Below, one piece after another: positions 1-5,141 of a stretch of DNA of 5,141 nt. The position numbers were made by a program, and so were the translations under genes. The stretch spans positions 1-5,141 of the forward strand of contig DAOWAH010000146.1 of NCBI GenBank assembly GCA_030634675.1. Direction: 5' to 3'. Numbering within the stretch: position 1 is the stretch's first letter; each line of letters opens with the position of its first letter. The notes below the pieces were generated by a model that ran no database searches, was not told the DNA's origin, and worked only from the letters and a program-made list of their open reading frames with translations. The DNA is from Fidelibacterota bacterium (GTDB taxonomy: Bacteria; Marinisomatota; Marinisomatia; Marinisomatales; TCS56).

Positions 1-175
1 AGACCAGTATAACGCTGATAAGGATATATCGGGGAGTTAATTTCTTATTCATAGACCATGTTTAATTTTCGATAAAACAGAATTTACGAGGCCGAAATAT
101 ACCGCCTCTGGCTTTCTGTTAGCAATTGCTTATTTCTCAATATCGGGTGATGTTTCAGCTAATGATACCCAGAGC
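1..175. other. Non-coding region downstream of kbl
   Basis: No credible coding sequence lies in this stretch on either strand. It follows the 3' end of kbl on the minus strand. It holds a composite hairpin (76-120, listed separately) and an adjacent 10-bp perfect palindrome, AGCAATTGCT, at 121-130. The first 70 bases show nothing I recognise. Confidence 0.6.
74..120 (-). terminator. Candidate terminator hairpin after kbl
   Basis: Read on the minus strand, AACAGAA (120-114) pairs with TTCTGTT (82-76), and inside it GAGGC (108-104) pairs with GCCTC (92-88). The two stems are separated by 5-nt internal loops, and the apical loop is 11 nt. On the minus strand the hairpin ends in a short T run (TTTTA), and it starts 56 bp beyond the kbl stop. 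This fits an intrinsic terminator for the tdh-kbl transcript. The interrupted stem and weak U tract make it a modest candidate. It could equally be a 3'-end processing structure. Confidence 0.4.
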
Positions 176-1405
176 TTAGTGTGTCTCTTGATAGTTTTTC
201 AGAACGCCCAGTACGTAATCAATATCGGCTTCGGTGTGACTGGCTGACACCTGAAAGCGGATCTCTTCGGCACCTTTGGGTACAACCGGGAAATTTAATC
301 CGGTGCCCAAAACACCATTCTCGGTCAGGAAGGCTACCAATTCGGATGTTCGTTGGGTATCACGAACCATCAGCGGAACCACCGGATGCGCTCCCTCGAT
401 GGTTTCATACCCGTTTGCTTTTAGACCGTTCTCGAAGCGCTGGGTCATTGCTCTAAGATGCGCGAGCATCTTCAAACCTTCCGGGCTGTCAAGAATTTCC
501 AGTGACTTCAACGCGGCGGAAGCTTCCGATACGGTGATAGGATTGGAGTAAATATACATCGGTGCGGTTTCGCGCAAGTACTGAACGATGGTTGGTGAAG
601 CTACCACATAGCCACCGTTAATGCCAAAAGCCTTTCCCAATGTCCCGATGATGATATCCACTCGAGCGTCGCAGTAATCTTCAGTCCCTCGACCGGTATC
701 ACCGAAAGCACCCACACCATGGGAATCATCCATGATGGTGATCAGGCCTTCCTCAAACTGGTCTTCATACTTTTTACAAACAGCCACCAGTTCCGCTAAC
801 GGAACATTATCACCCCGCATGCTGAATATGCCATCAGTGACCACTAGTGCGCGTTTACCTTTGCCGATGGATTCTTTAATCTTAGCTTCCAGATCGGCCA
901 TATCGTTATGCTTATAGATGGCTTTGGCTATCGGTCGTGACAGGCGCATGGCCTGGATAATACAGTTGTGATTCAACTCATCGCTGATAAAGACCGTCTC
1001 TTTGGTAGTGAGGGGTACAATCACGCCCATACTGGTTACGTAGGCCGAGCTGAATATCATGGCAGCCTCGCGATCATGAAACTGAGCCAGTTTCTTTTCC
1101 AGGGCGATATGGGGTGCATAGGTGCCACTGATGAAACGCACCGCCCCGGGTCCGGCGCCAAATTTTTGTGCGGCTTCTTCTTCGGCAGCGATAACGTCCT
1201 TGTGCAGCGACATACCGAGGTAAGAGTTGGAATTCATTTTAATAAATTCCTTATTGCCGTAGCCCTCGATGAAGTAACGCGGTCCTTTAGTACCTTCCGC
1301 CGATTTCATTCCGGTTATGACTTTTTCGGCGCCTTTGGCGCTACCTTTTAAATTCAGGTTATCCAGGTCTTGTTGCAATACCGTATTTAAGCGTTCGACA
1401 GACAT
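176..1405 (-). CDS. kbl: Glycine C-acetyltransferase (2-amino-3-ketobutyrate CoA ligase)
   Basis: This cytoplasmic PLP enzyme of the alpha-oxoamine synthase family (fold type I) cleaves 2-amino-3-oxobutyrate with CoA to glycine and acetyl-CoA, the second step of threonine breakdown. The 409-residue protein has the family landmarks in order: NSYLG near 60-64, GAVRFISGT at 87-95, the cofactor-stacking His146 in ELNHN, DDSHGVG at 226-232 (Asp227 and His229), the Schiff-base lysine K258 in GTLGKAFG, and FPVVPKG near 372-378 followed by the substrate-carboxylate arginine R383 in RFQVSASHT. The close relatives BioF and serine palmitoyltransferase share the fold. However, YCDARVDIIIGTLGKA and the C-terminal PVVPKG segment match KBL best, and the upstream threonine dehydrogenase supports this. 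Length is close to the usual ~400 residues. The ATG at 1405 is chosen because of a strong Shine-Dalgarno 5 nt upstream. It is probably co-transcribed with tdh across a 449-bp gap holding a decayed cassette. Confidence 0.93.
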   Translation of the reverse strand: MSVERLNTVLQQDLDNLNLKGSAKGAEKVITGMKSAEGTKGPRYFIEGYGNKEFIKMNSNSYLGMSLHKDVIAAEEEAAQKFGAGPGAVRFISGTYAPHIALEKKLAQFHDREAAMIFSSAYVTSMGVIVPLTTKETVFISDELNHNCIIQAMRLSRPIAKAIYKHNDMADLEAKIKESIGKGKRALVVTDGIFSMRGDNVPLAELVAVCKKYEDQFEEGLITIMDDSHGVGAFGDTGRGTEDYCDARVDIIIGTLGKAFGINGGYVVASPTIVQYLRETAPMYIYSNPITVSEASAALKSLEILDSPEGLKMLAHLRAMTQRFENGLKANGYETIEGAHPVVPLMVRDTQRTSELVAFLTENGVLGTGLNFPVVPKGAEEIRFQVSASHTEADIDYVLGVLKNYQETH

Positions 1406-1410
1406 TTAGT

Positions 1411-1417
1411 CCTCCTT
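1411..1417 (-). promoter_or_regulatory. Strong ribosome binding site of kbl
   Basis: AAGGAGG on the minus strand, 5 nt before the ATG at 1405, fixes the kbl start. It lies only about 10 bp from the outer arm of the inverted repeat that begins at 1427, so RNA structure formed by that repeat would sit right beside it. Confidence 0.85.
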
Positions 1418-1426
1418 AAGTTTTTT

Positions 1427-1456
1427 GTAACCGTTCACAGTTTGAAATTAGAAATT
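1427..1456 (+). repeat. Inverted repeat, left arm of cassette
   Basis: Outer part GTAACCGTTCACAG (1427-1440) is complementary in 12 of 14 positions to 1845-1858. Inner part TGAAATTAGAAATT (1443-1456) is complementary in 13 of 14 positions to 1826-1839. Two bases separate the parts here, against five in the right arm. The arms bracket the decayed four-helix-bundle gene. By analogy with intervening sequences in 23S rRNA genes, they probably mark the ends of the inserted unit. Confidence 0.7.
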
Positions 1457-1463
1457 TGTGTTA

Positions 1464-1810
1464 TTATTTTTTTGTACTATTGATAAACGCATTCAACTTT
1501 GGACCAAGTTTTTCAATTACTATTTGGTATTTTGACACATCTGCCTCATCTATAACTTTCCTCTTAATAAGTTTTCGTAACCATGATTTAGTTTCTTCAA
1601 AAGATCCTCTTGAATATGGAAAACTTTTTTCTGTTAGCTGGAGTATACCGTCCATATCCTTATGCAATATTAGCAGCTATACTATTAGATGATCGTATAA
1701 TCTGATAACCCACTGTGTTGAACTTTTTTTCACCTATCAAAATCATGCCAAACCAAATCCGATAATTTTTCCGCTAGTTTGTAAACCTCTAATTCGTAAA
1801 CTCTTTTCAT
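1464..1810 (-). pseudogene. Decayed four-helix-bundle (S23-like) protein gene
   Basis: Reading across frames from the ATG at 1810 rebuilds a protein of about 115 residues that matches the S23 / 23S rRNA intervening-sequence protein family (usual length ~120). Frame 1 gives MKRVYELEVYKLAEKLSDLV and then stops at TGA (1732-1730), where the family usually has Trp. After one surplus base in the A run 1730-1724, a second frame reads KKFNTVGYQIIRSSNS then IAANIA. This is broken by TAA (1662-1660), exactly where the hallmark NIAEGYGR has Glu. GYGRYTPANRKKF follows, then a second frameshift near 1612-1625 restores YSRGSFEETKSWLRK and the rest of the C-terminus, ending at TAA 1466-1464. A short ORF can be opened at TTG 1667, but its first residues are out of the ancestral frame, so only the tail is real family sequence. 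The region is markedly AT-rich beside its neighbours. The family forms small helical-bundle oligomers of unclear function. Two stops plus two shifts make sequencing error an unlikely full explanation. Confidence 0.85.
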
Positions 1811-1812
1811 TT

Positions 1813-1818
1813 TCCTCT
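1813..1818 (-). promoter_or_regulatory. Relic ribosome binding site of the pseudogene
   Basis: AGAGGA on the minus strand sits 2 nt from a short A stretch leading to the ATG at 1810. It supports that ATG as the ancestral start. The translation signal has survived although the reading frame has not. Confidence 0.5.
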
Positions 1819-1825
1819 AATTTTT

Positions 1826-1858
1826 AATTTCCAATTTCAGCGTTCTGTGAACACTTAC
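1826..1858 (-). repeat. Inverted repeat, right arm, covering tdh stop
   Basis: This is the partner of 1427-1456: AATTTCCAATTTCA (1826-1839) and CTGTGAACACTTAC (1845-1858) on the plus strand. The outer part covers the TAA stop of tdh (1857-1855), so if the arms bound a cassette, its edge touches the last codons of tdh. In a minus-strand tdh-kbl transcript both arms could pair and loop out about 370 nt. Confidence 0.7.
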
Positions 1859-2802
1859 AGTTTTTTAGATAATACTTCGAGCATATCTTTGGTCATGACT
1901 TCCAGATCATATTCCGGCTGCCAGCCCCATTCAGCGCGAGCAGTTGAGTCGTCCATATTGTTGGGCCAGCTATCGGCAATTCCCTGCTTGACCGGGTCCA
2001 CATCATAATCGATGGTAAATTCGGGAATGTGCCTGCGGATTGAAGCAGCGATAATCTCCGGGTCGAAACTCATGGCCGAGACATTGAAGGCGTTGCGGTG
2101 CTTTAAAGCACCCGGTTCGGCTTCCATTAAATCGATGGCGGCCTTGATGGCATCAGGCATATACATCATATCCAGAAACGTGTCGGCCTTCAGGTTGCAG
2201 GTGTAATGTTTTTTCTTGATTGCTTCGTAGTAGATTTCTACGGCATAATCGGTTGTGCCGCCACCGGGCAGAGTCACGTTGGAGATAATTCCCGGGTAGC
2301 GGACGCCACGGGTATCCACGCCGTAACGTTTGAAGTAATAATCACAGAGTAATTCTCCCGCTACTTTGGTAACTCCGTACATGGTGTTCGGCCGCTGGAT
2401 GGTATCCTGAGGAGTGTTATCCAGGGGCGTCGTTGGACCAAAGGCACCAATGGAACTGGGAGTAAATACCGAACAACCATATTCGCGTGCTACTTCGAGT
2501 ACATTATACAGTCCGTTAATGTTTACATCCCAAGCCAGTTGCGGTTTAGCTTCCGCTACGGCTGAGAGGATAGCGGCCAAGTGATGGATCGTACCTACAT
2601 TGTATTTTTTCACAACCTCCGCTACGGAATTTAGGTCGGCACAGTTAATGAATTGGAACGGTCCCGAATCAAACAATTCGTCACTGGGCTTGGTTGTATG
2701 CCCGGTGGCGATCACATTGTCATTTCCATACCGTTCCCGCAGTGCCAGGGTTAACTCTGATCCGATTTGTCCGACGGCTCCGGTTACTAAAATTGTTTTC
2801 AT
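1855..2802 (-). CDS. tdh: L-threonine 3-dehydrogenase, SDR (epimerase-like) type
   Basis: This enzyme oxidises L-threonine to 2-amino-3-oxobutyrate with NAD+, feeding the KBL enzyme encoded downstream. It belongs to the extended short-chain dehydrogenase family (UDP-galactose-4-epimerase-like), not to the zinc-dependent MDR family of E. coli Tdh. The 315-residue protein starts with a Rossmann nucleotide loop, TGAVGQIG (G8, G11, G14). It carries HHLAAILSA near 73-81, the catalytic Ser in TPSSIGAFGPTTP (about 114-126), and the YxxxK pair Y142 and K146 in MYGVTK. The family-typical segments RYPGIIS (168-174), PGGGTTDYAVEIYY (179-192), MMYMPDAI (212-219) and DSWPNNMDDSTAR (277-289) follow. These last segments separate threonine dehydrogenase from sugar epimerases. 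At the end of the second beta strand it reads VIATGHTT, without the acidic residue usual in NAD-dependent SDRs. The start is supported by AGGAG 6 nt upstream. Confidence 0.9.
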   Translation of the reverse strand: MKTILVTGAVGQIGSELTLALRERYGNDNVIATGHTTKPSDELFDSGPFQFINCADLNSVAEVVKKYNVGTIHHLAAILSAVAEAKPQLAWDVNINGLYNVLEVAREYGCSVFTPSSIGAFGPTTPLDNTPQDTIQRPNTMYGVTKVAGELLCDYYFKRYGVDTRGVRYPGIISNVTLPGGGTTDYAVEIYYEAIKKKHYTCNLKADTFLDMMYMPDAIKAAIDLMEAEPGALKHRNAFNVSAMSFDPEIIAASIRRHIPEFTIDYDVDPVKQGIADSWPNNMDDSTARAEWGWQPEYDLEVMTKDMLEVLSKKL

Positions 2803-2808
2803 TTGAGG

Positions 2809-2813
2809 CTCCT
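2809..2813 (-). promoter_or_regulatory. Ribosome binding site of tdh
   Basis: AGGAG on the minus strand, 6 nt before the ATG at 2802. It supports the annotated tdh start. Confidence 0.75.
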
Positions 2814-2827
2814 ATGATTATTTCTAT

Positions 2828-2865
2828 CGTGATCACGTTCCATAGAGAAATTTACCATGGGAACG
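2828..2865. promoter_or_regulatory. Palindrome and inverted repeat before tdh (possible operator)
   Basis: CGTGATCACG (2828-2837) is a perfect 10-bp palindrome 26 bp upstream of the tdh ATG. Overlapping it, CGTTCCAT (2836-2843) and ATGGGAACG (2857-2865) form an 8-bp stem with one bulged base and a 13-nt loop. An operator for a dimeric repressor, or a hairpin in the tdh leader, would both fit. No known regulator motif is matched. Confidence 0.3.
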
Positions 2866-2879
2866 ATCCGGACGATCTG

Positions 2880-2898
2880 GCCGGTGCCAAGGACCGGC
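2880..2898. repeat. GC-rich hairpin in tdh upstream region
   Basis: GCCGGT (2880-2885) and ACCGGC (2893-2898) form a 6-bp GC-rich stem with a 7-nt loop. Just before it on the plus strand is an imperfect 9-bp tandem repeat (ACGATCCGG, ACGATCTGG; 2863-2880). There is no T tract on either side, so it is not a typical terminator. Confidence 0.3.
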
Positions 2899-3006
2899 GG
2901 TGAAAAGTGGTTGAAAAAGGATAATATGGGGTTTATCGTGCGGATGCTCATTTTGTCTTCCGCTGCCATCCGTAGCGGATAATTACTGAGAAAGTTTCTG
3001 AATGAA

Positions 3007-3034
3007 GCTATGCCCGTCATGATTCTGACGTCAA
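3007..3034 (-). promoter_or_regulatory. Weak sigma70-like promoter candidate for tdh
   Basis: On the minus strand TTGACG (3034-3029) matches five of six positions of the -35 consensus. The best -10 at a 16-bp spacing is CATAGC (3012-3007), which is poor. Use of this site would give a leader of about 200 nt that includes all the inverted repeats before tdh. It is listed only because no better candidate is visible. Confidence 0.2.
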
Positions 3035-3194
3035 TGGTCGGTATAACGGCCCTTGATTGCAATTCATCGCGTGGTTTTATAGCGTAAATAAACTGGTTAT
3101 TTAAGGTCTGAAATCTACACAGTCCTCAAACTGCGGACAAATGGAATCGCTGTAATATTTATCCAATCAATCCCATGCAACCGGGTCATCTGCT

Positions 3195-3223
3195 TTGTTT
3201 TGAAGCAGCCGAACCCCTAAATT
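3195..3223 (+). promoter_or_regulatory. Weak promoter candidate for parAB
   Basis: TTGTTT (3195-3200) and TAAATT (3218-3223) are spaced 17 bp apart and would start transcription about 25 nt before the parA ATG. The hexamers match the consensus at only three and four positions. The -35 element overlaps a small inverted repeat (3190-3208) that could be an autoregulatory site. Confidence 0.2.
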
Positions 3224-3254
3224 CGCCCTCGGTTTATTTTAAAAATCTATCTCA

Positions 3255-4031
3255 ATGTCAAAAATAATTGTTATTGCCAACCAGAAAGGTGGGGTCGGAA
3301 AAACCACCACCGCCGTCAATACTGCCATCAGTCTGGCGGTAAGTGAATTCAAAACCCTGTTGATCGATATTGATCCCCAGGCCAATGCCACTGTGGGAGT
3401 TTCGGATCTCGCCGAAGAATCCCCGGCTACCATCTATGATGTTCTGATTGGTGGTGTGCTGGTTAACGATGCCATCACCGGAACCAGTTTTAGCAACCTG
3501 GATCTAATCACGTCTACCAAGGATCTGGTTGGTGCTGAGATTGAATTGGTCAGTGTAATGGCCCGGGAATACCAGTTAAAACAGAAACTGGATATTATCC
3601 GCGACAGCTATGATTATATTATAATTGACTGCCCTCCGTCATTGGGACTATTGACGCTTAATGCCCTTACTTCCGCCGATTCGGTATTGATACCAATCCA
3701 GTGTGAATACTATGCCCTGGAAGGTCTCGGACAGTTGCTAAACACTATCCGTCTGGTTCAGCAGCACCTGAATAAACAATTAGCCATCGAAGGTGTTCTG
3801 CTGACCATGTACGATGGCCGCCTGAACTTGTCCAAACAGGTGGAAGAGGAAGTAAAAGGCTATTTCAGGGATAAAATTTTTAAAACGATTATTCACCGCA
3901 ATGTCAGGTTGGGAGAGGCTCCCAGTTTTGGGAAACCGGTTTTACTGTACGATGCCAATTCGACCGGTGCCAGGGATTATGTCGATCTGGTAGAGGAGAT
4001 TCTGGAACGGGATGGTCAGACGGCTCGGTAA
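3255..4031 (+). CDS. parA: Chromosome partitioning ATPase ParA (Soj)
   Basis: ParA is a MinD/ParA-family P-loop ATPase that dimerises with ATP, binds the nucleoid nonspecifically and is released by ParB, driving segregation of origin regions. The 258-residue protein has the deviant Walker A KGGVGKTT at 11-18 (signature Lys11, catalytic Lys16), the A' motif DIDPQANAT at 38-46 (Asp40), and Walker [11 protein letters not shown] at 122-131 (Asp125). The Soj-type C-terminal block [12 protein letters not shown] is near 218-229. It lacks the N-terminal HTH of plasmid type Ia ParA, and its length is that of chromosomal Soj. It heads a parA-parB-membrane protein cluster. The ATG at 3255 is favoured because [13 protein letters not shown] is the normal family N-terminus and an in-frame stop (3240-3242) lies just upstream. 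No Shine-Dalgarno precedes it. Confidence 0.95.
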   Translation: MSKIIVIANQKGGVGKTTTAVNTAISLAVSEFKTLLIDIDPQANATVGVSDLAEESPATIYDVLIGGVLVNDAITGTSFSNLDLITSTKDLVGAEIELVSVMAREYQLKQKLDIIRDSYDYIIIDCPPSLGLLTLNALTSADSVLIPIQCEYYALEGLGQLLNTIRLVQQHLNKQLAIEGVLLTMYDGRLNLSKQVEEEVKGYFRDKIFKTIIHRNVRLGEAPSFGKPVLLYDANSTGARDYVDLVEEILERDGQTAR

Positions 4032-4875
4032 AGGTCTGAATGCTATAATTGCTTCCCACCGGGATGATTCATCCCGTGGTTCAGGTGTCGCGACGATTGC
4101 TATTAAACAGATTACTGCCAATCCCCAGCAACCGCGTCAATATTTTGATAATGAAGCTTTGCAGGAACTGGCAGCTTCTATTAGGCAAAAGGGTGTAATT
4201 ACTCCAATCACCGTTCGGGATACGGATGGCAAATTTATGCTTATTGCCGGCGAACGCCGCTGGCGGGCAGCCAAGTTAGCTGGTTTGGAAGAAATACCGG
4301 CCTACATCATTGAAATCACAGATGATGTGGATATGGTGGAAGTAGCTTTAATCGAGAATATCCAGCGTGAAAATCTAAATCCGATTGAAGAAGCGGAAGC
4401 TTTCGCTGTTCTGTCCGGAAAACACGACCTGTCACAGCAGGACATTGCTAAAGCGGTGGGAAAGAAACGGGTCACAATAACCAATTCCCTGCGCCTGCTG
4501 AAATTGCCCCTCAAAATCAAACATAGTCTCCGAGATCAAGTAATTAGCGCTGGGCACGGACGAGCTTTGCTGGGGTCAAAAACTACCCGGTCGCAATTGG
4601 AATTATGGCAACGGATTGTTCGGGATGGACTAAGCGTCAGGATGACCGAGGCGCTGGTTAAAAAAATGACCGATAGAAACGCCGATCCCCAAAGAAAGTC
4701 CGTCACCCGTCGGTTATCTCCACAAGCCAGGGTAGTCGAAGACGAATTGATATCGATCCTGAGTACAAAAATAAAGTTGAAAACAGGGAAAAAAGGAGGT
4801 AGCATAACTATCTCCTATTATTCGGATGAGGATCTGGATCGATTACTGGAATTGATGCGATCAATTGAGACCTGA
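4012..4875 (+). CDS. parB: Chromosome partitioning protein ParB (Spo0J)
   Basis: ParB is a CTP-dependent DNA clamp that loads at parS, spreads along DNA and stimulates ParA ATP hydrolysis. The 287-residue protein starts with the basic ParA-activating tail [11 protein letters not shown] (3-13). The N-terminal CTP-binding domain spans about 30-130, with GERRWRAAK (80-88) and [14 protein letters not shown] (115-128). The central DNA-binding domain follows, with a helix-turn-helix at about 139-166 ([20 protein letters not shown] then LRLLKLP) and [10 protein letters not shown] (179-188). A lysine/arginine-rich linker precedes the C-terminal dimerisation domain (about 240-287). Length is typical of chromosomal ParB. 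The ATG at 4012 lies inside the 3' end of parA, giving a 20-bp overlap and likely translational coupling; a GAGGAG at 3993-3998 is 13 nt away, longer than ideal. No canonical parS (TGTTTCACGTGAAACA) occurs in the window. Confidence 0.95.
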   Translation: MVRRLGKGLNAIIASHRDDSSRGSGVATIAIKQITANPQQPRQYFDNEALQELAASIRQKGVITPITVRDTDGKFMLIAGERRWRAAKLAGLEEIPAYIIEITDDVDMVEVALIENIQRENLNPIEEAEAFAVLSGKHDLSQQDIAKAVGKKRVTITNSLRLLKLPLKIKHSLRDQVISAGHGRALLGSKTTRSQLELWQRIVRDGLSVRMTEALVKKMTDRNADPQRKSVTRRLSPQARVVEDELISILSTKIKLKTGKKGGSITISYYSDEDLDRLLELMRSIET

Positions 4876-4889
4876 TTGGTTAGGTTGGA

Positions 4890-5141
4890 ATGAAAGCGTC
4901 AAAATATACCATTCTGATTATTCCGGATAATTCGGATAATAACCGTAGTTTTTTACTGACCCGTAAAGCAATCCGCAGGACAATTGCCGGTGTTATCTTG
5001 ATTATAGCAGGACTAATTACTGTTTTCTGGTATTTTGGTCCCCGGGTGTTAGAGCATGAGGATTTGCTGGCTCGATATGATATTTTACTGCGCGAACGGA
5101 CCCGTGTATTGGATTTAATGCGGGATTTGAATCGTGTGAAA
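4890..5141 (+). CDS. Membrane-anchored coiled-coil protein, likely M23 peptidase (partial)
   Basis: The frame is open from the ATG at 4890 to the window edge (84 codons), so the 3' end is missing. The visible part has a basic cytoplasmic N-terminus (KYTILIIPDNSDNNRSFLLT, then RKAIRR to residue 30), one hydrophobic membrane segment at about 31-49 (TIAGVILIIAGLITVFWYF), and then a charged helical stretch (EHEDLLARYDILLRERTRVL and onward) that looks like the start of a coiled coil. An IIPDNS-type N-terminus, one anchor and a coiled coil are typical of M23 (LytM/NlpD-like) cell-wall endopeptidases or their activators, acting in the periplasm. The catalytic domain would lie outside the window, so the family call is inferred from N-terminal resemblance only. 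It starts 14 bp after parB with a weak ribosome site (AGG at 4882-4884) and is probably in the same operon. Confidence 0.65.
   Translation, partial: MKASKYTILIIPDNSDNNRSFLLTRKAIRRTIAGVILIIAGLITVFWYFGPRVLEHEDLLARYDILLRERTRVLDLMRDLNRVK

Larger units (their letters stand above)
2803..3254. other. Divergent intergenic region between tdh and parA
   Basis: This 452-bp stretch separates two outward-facing blocks and must contain or carry their start signals. No convincing gene is present: the longest minus-strand frame (2799-3062) starts at TTG without a Shine-Dalgarno and has no recognisable motif. The tdh-proximal part is rich in short inverted repeats (2828-2898 and 2959-2980). Near parA there is a 6-bp hairpin, CTGCTT / AAGCAG, at 3190-3208. 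Promoter-like hexamers exist on both strands, but none is strong. I see no tRNA, known riboswitch or parS site. Confidence 0.6.

Noticed and set aside
149..160. TGTTTCA near 150 as a parS half-site
   Set aside because: The following bases (GCTAATGA) do not form the palindromic second half.
968..1351. Long plus-strand frame opposite kbl
   Set aside because: It is antisense to the conserved kbl coding sequence, with no start signal or family resemblance.
1464..1667. The 67-codon frame as an intact small protein
   Set aside because: Its first residues are out of the ancestral frame and replace the conserved NIAEGYGRY region. It is the tail of a broken four-helix-bundle gene, not a complete gene.
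1724..1732. TGA read as tryptophan (alternative genetic code) to rescue the four-helix-bundle gene
   Set aside because: A second stop is TAA in place of Glu and two frameshifts are also needed, so recoding does not restore the gene.
2803..3060. Glycine riboswitch upstream of tdh
   Set aside because: The pathway makes this plausible, but the conserved glycine-aptamer core sequences are not visible on the minus strand.
2799..3062. An 87-codon minus-strand frame whose stop overlaps the tdh start (ATGA)
   Set aside because: It needs a TTG start without a Shine-Dalgarno, has no recognisable domain or periodicity, and runs through a cluster of inverted repeats. The overlap with tdh is probably chance.
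3181..3240. tRNA-like GGTTCG stretch on the minus strand
   Set aside because: No acceptor, D-arm or anticodon stem can be paired around it.

Overview
The window looks like chromosomal DNA of a free-living bacterium, probably Gram-negative. The chromosomal-type parA-parB pair, the SDR-type threonine dehydrogenase and a four-helix-bundle (S23-like) gene remnant are a combination I associate with the Bacteroidota / wider FCB assemblage. I cannot name a lineage from the sequence alone. There are two gene blocks that diverge from a non-coding region of about 450 bp (2803-3254).

Left block, minus strand: tdh (1855-2802, L-threonine 3-dehydrogenase of the extended SDR type) followed by kbl (176-1405, 2-amino-3-ketobutyrate CoA ligase). 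Together they form the two-step threonine catabolic route: threonine + NAD+ gives 2-amino-3-oxobutyrate, which with CoA gives glycine + acetyl-CoA. A composite hairpin at 76-120 beyond kbl is a possible terminator.

The two genes are separated by 449 bp that are not empty. They contain a decayed gene of the S23 / four-helix-bundle family (1464-1810, minus), with two in-frame stops and two frameshifts. Around it lies a two-part imperfect inverted repeat (1427-1456 and 1826-1858) whose right arm covers the tdh stop codon. This looks like a small inserted cassette of the kind known as intervening sequences in some 23S rRNA genes, here lodged between two co-oriented metabolic genes. It is the most unusual thing in the window.

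Right block, plus strand: parA (3255-4031), parB (4012-4875, overlapping parA by 20 bp), then after 14 bp the start of a membrane-anchored coiled-coil protein (4890 to the window end). Its N-terminus resembles M23-type cell-wall peptidases. parA and parB encode the chromosome segregation ATPase and its CTP-switch DNA clamp; no canonical parS site is present here.

The central region 2803-3254 must hold the start signals for both blocks. It contains several short inverted repeats in what would be the tdh leader, but no strong promoter or known riboswitch that I can recognise. I found no tRNA, rRNA, CRISPR array or intact insertion sequence.
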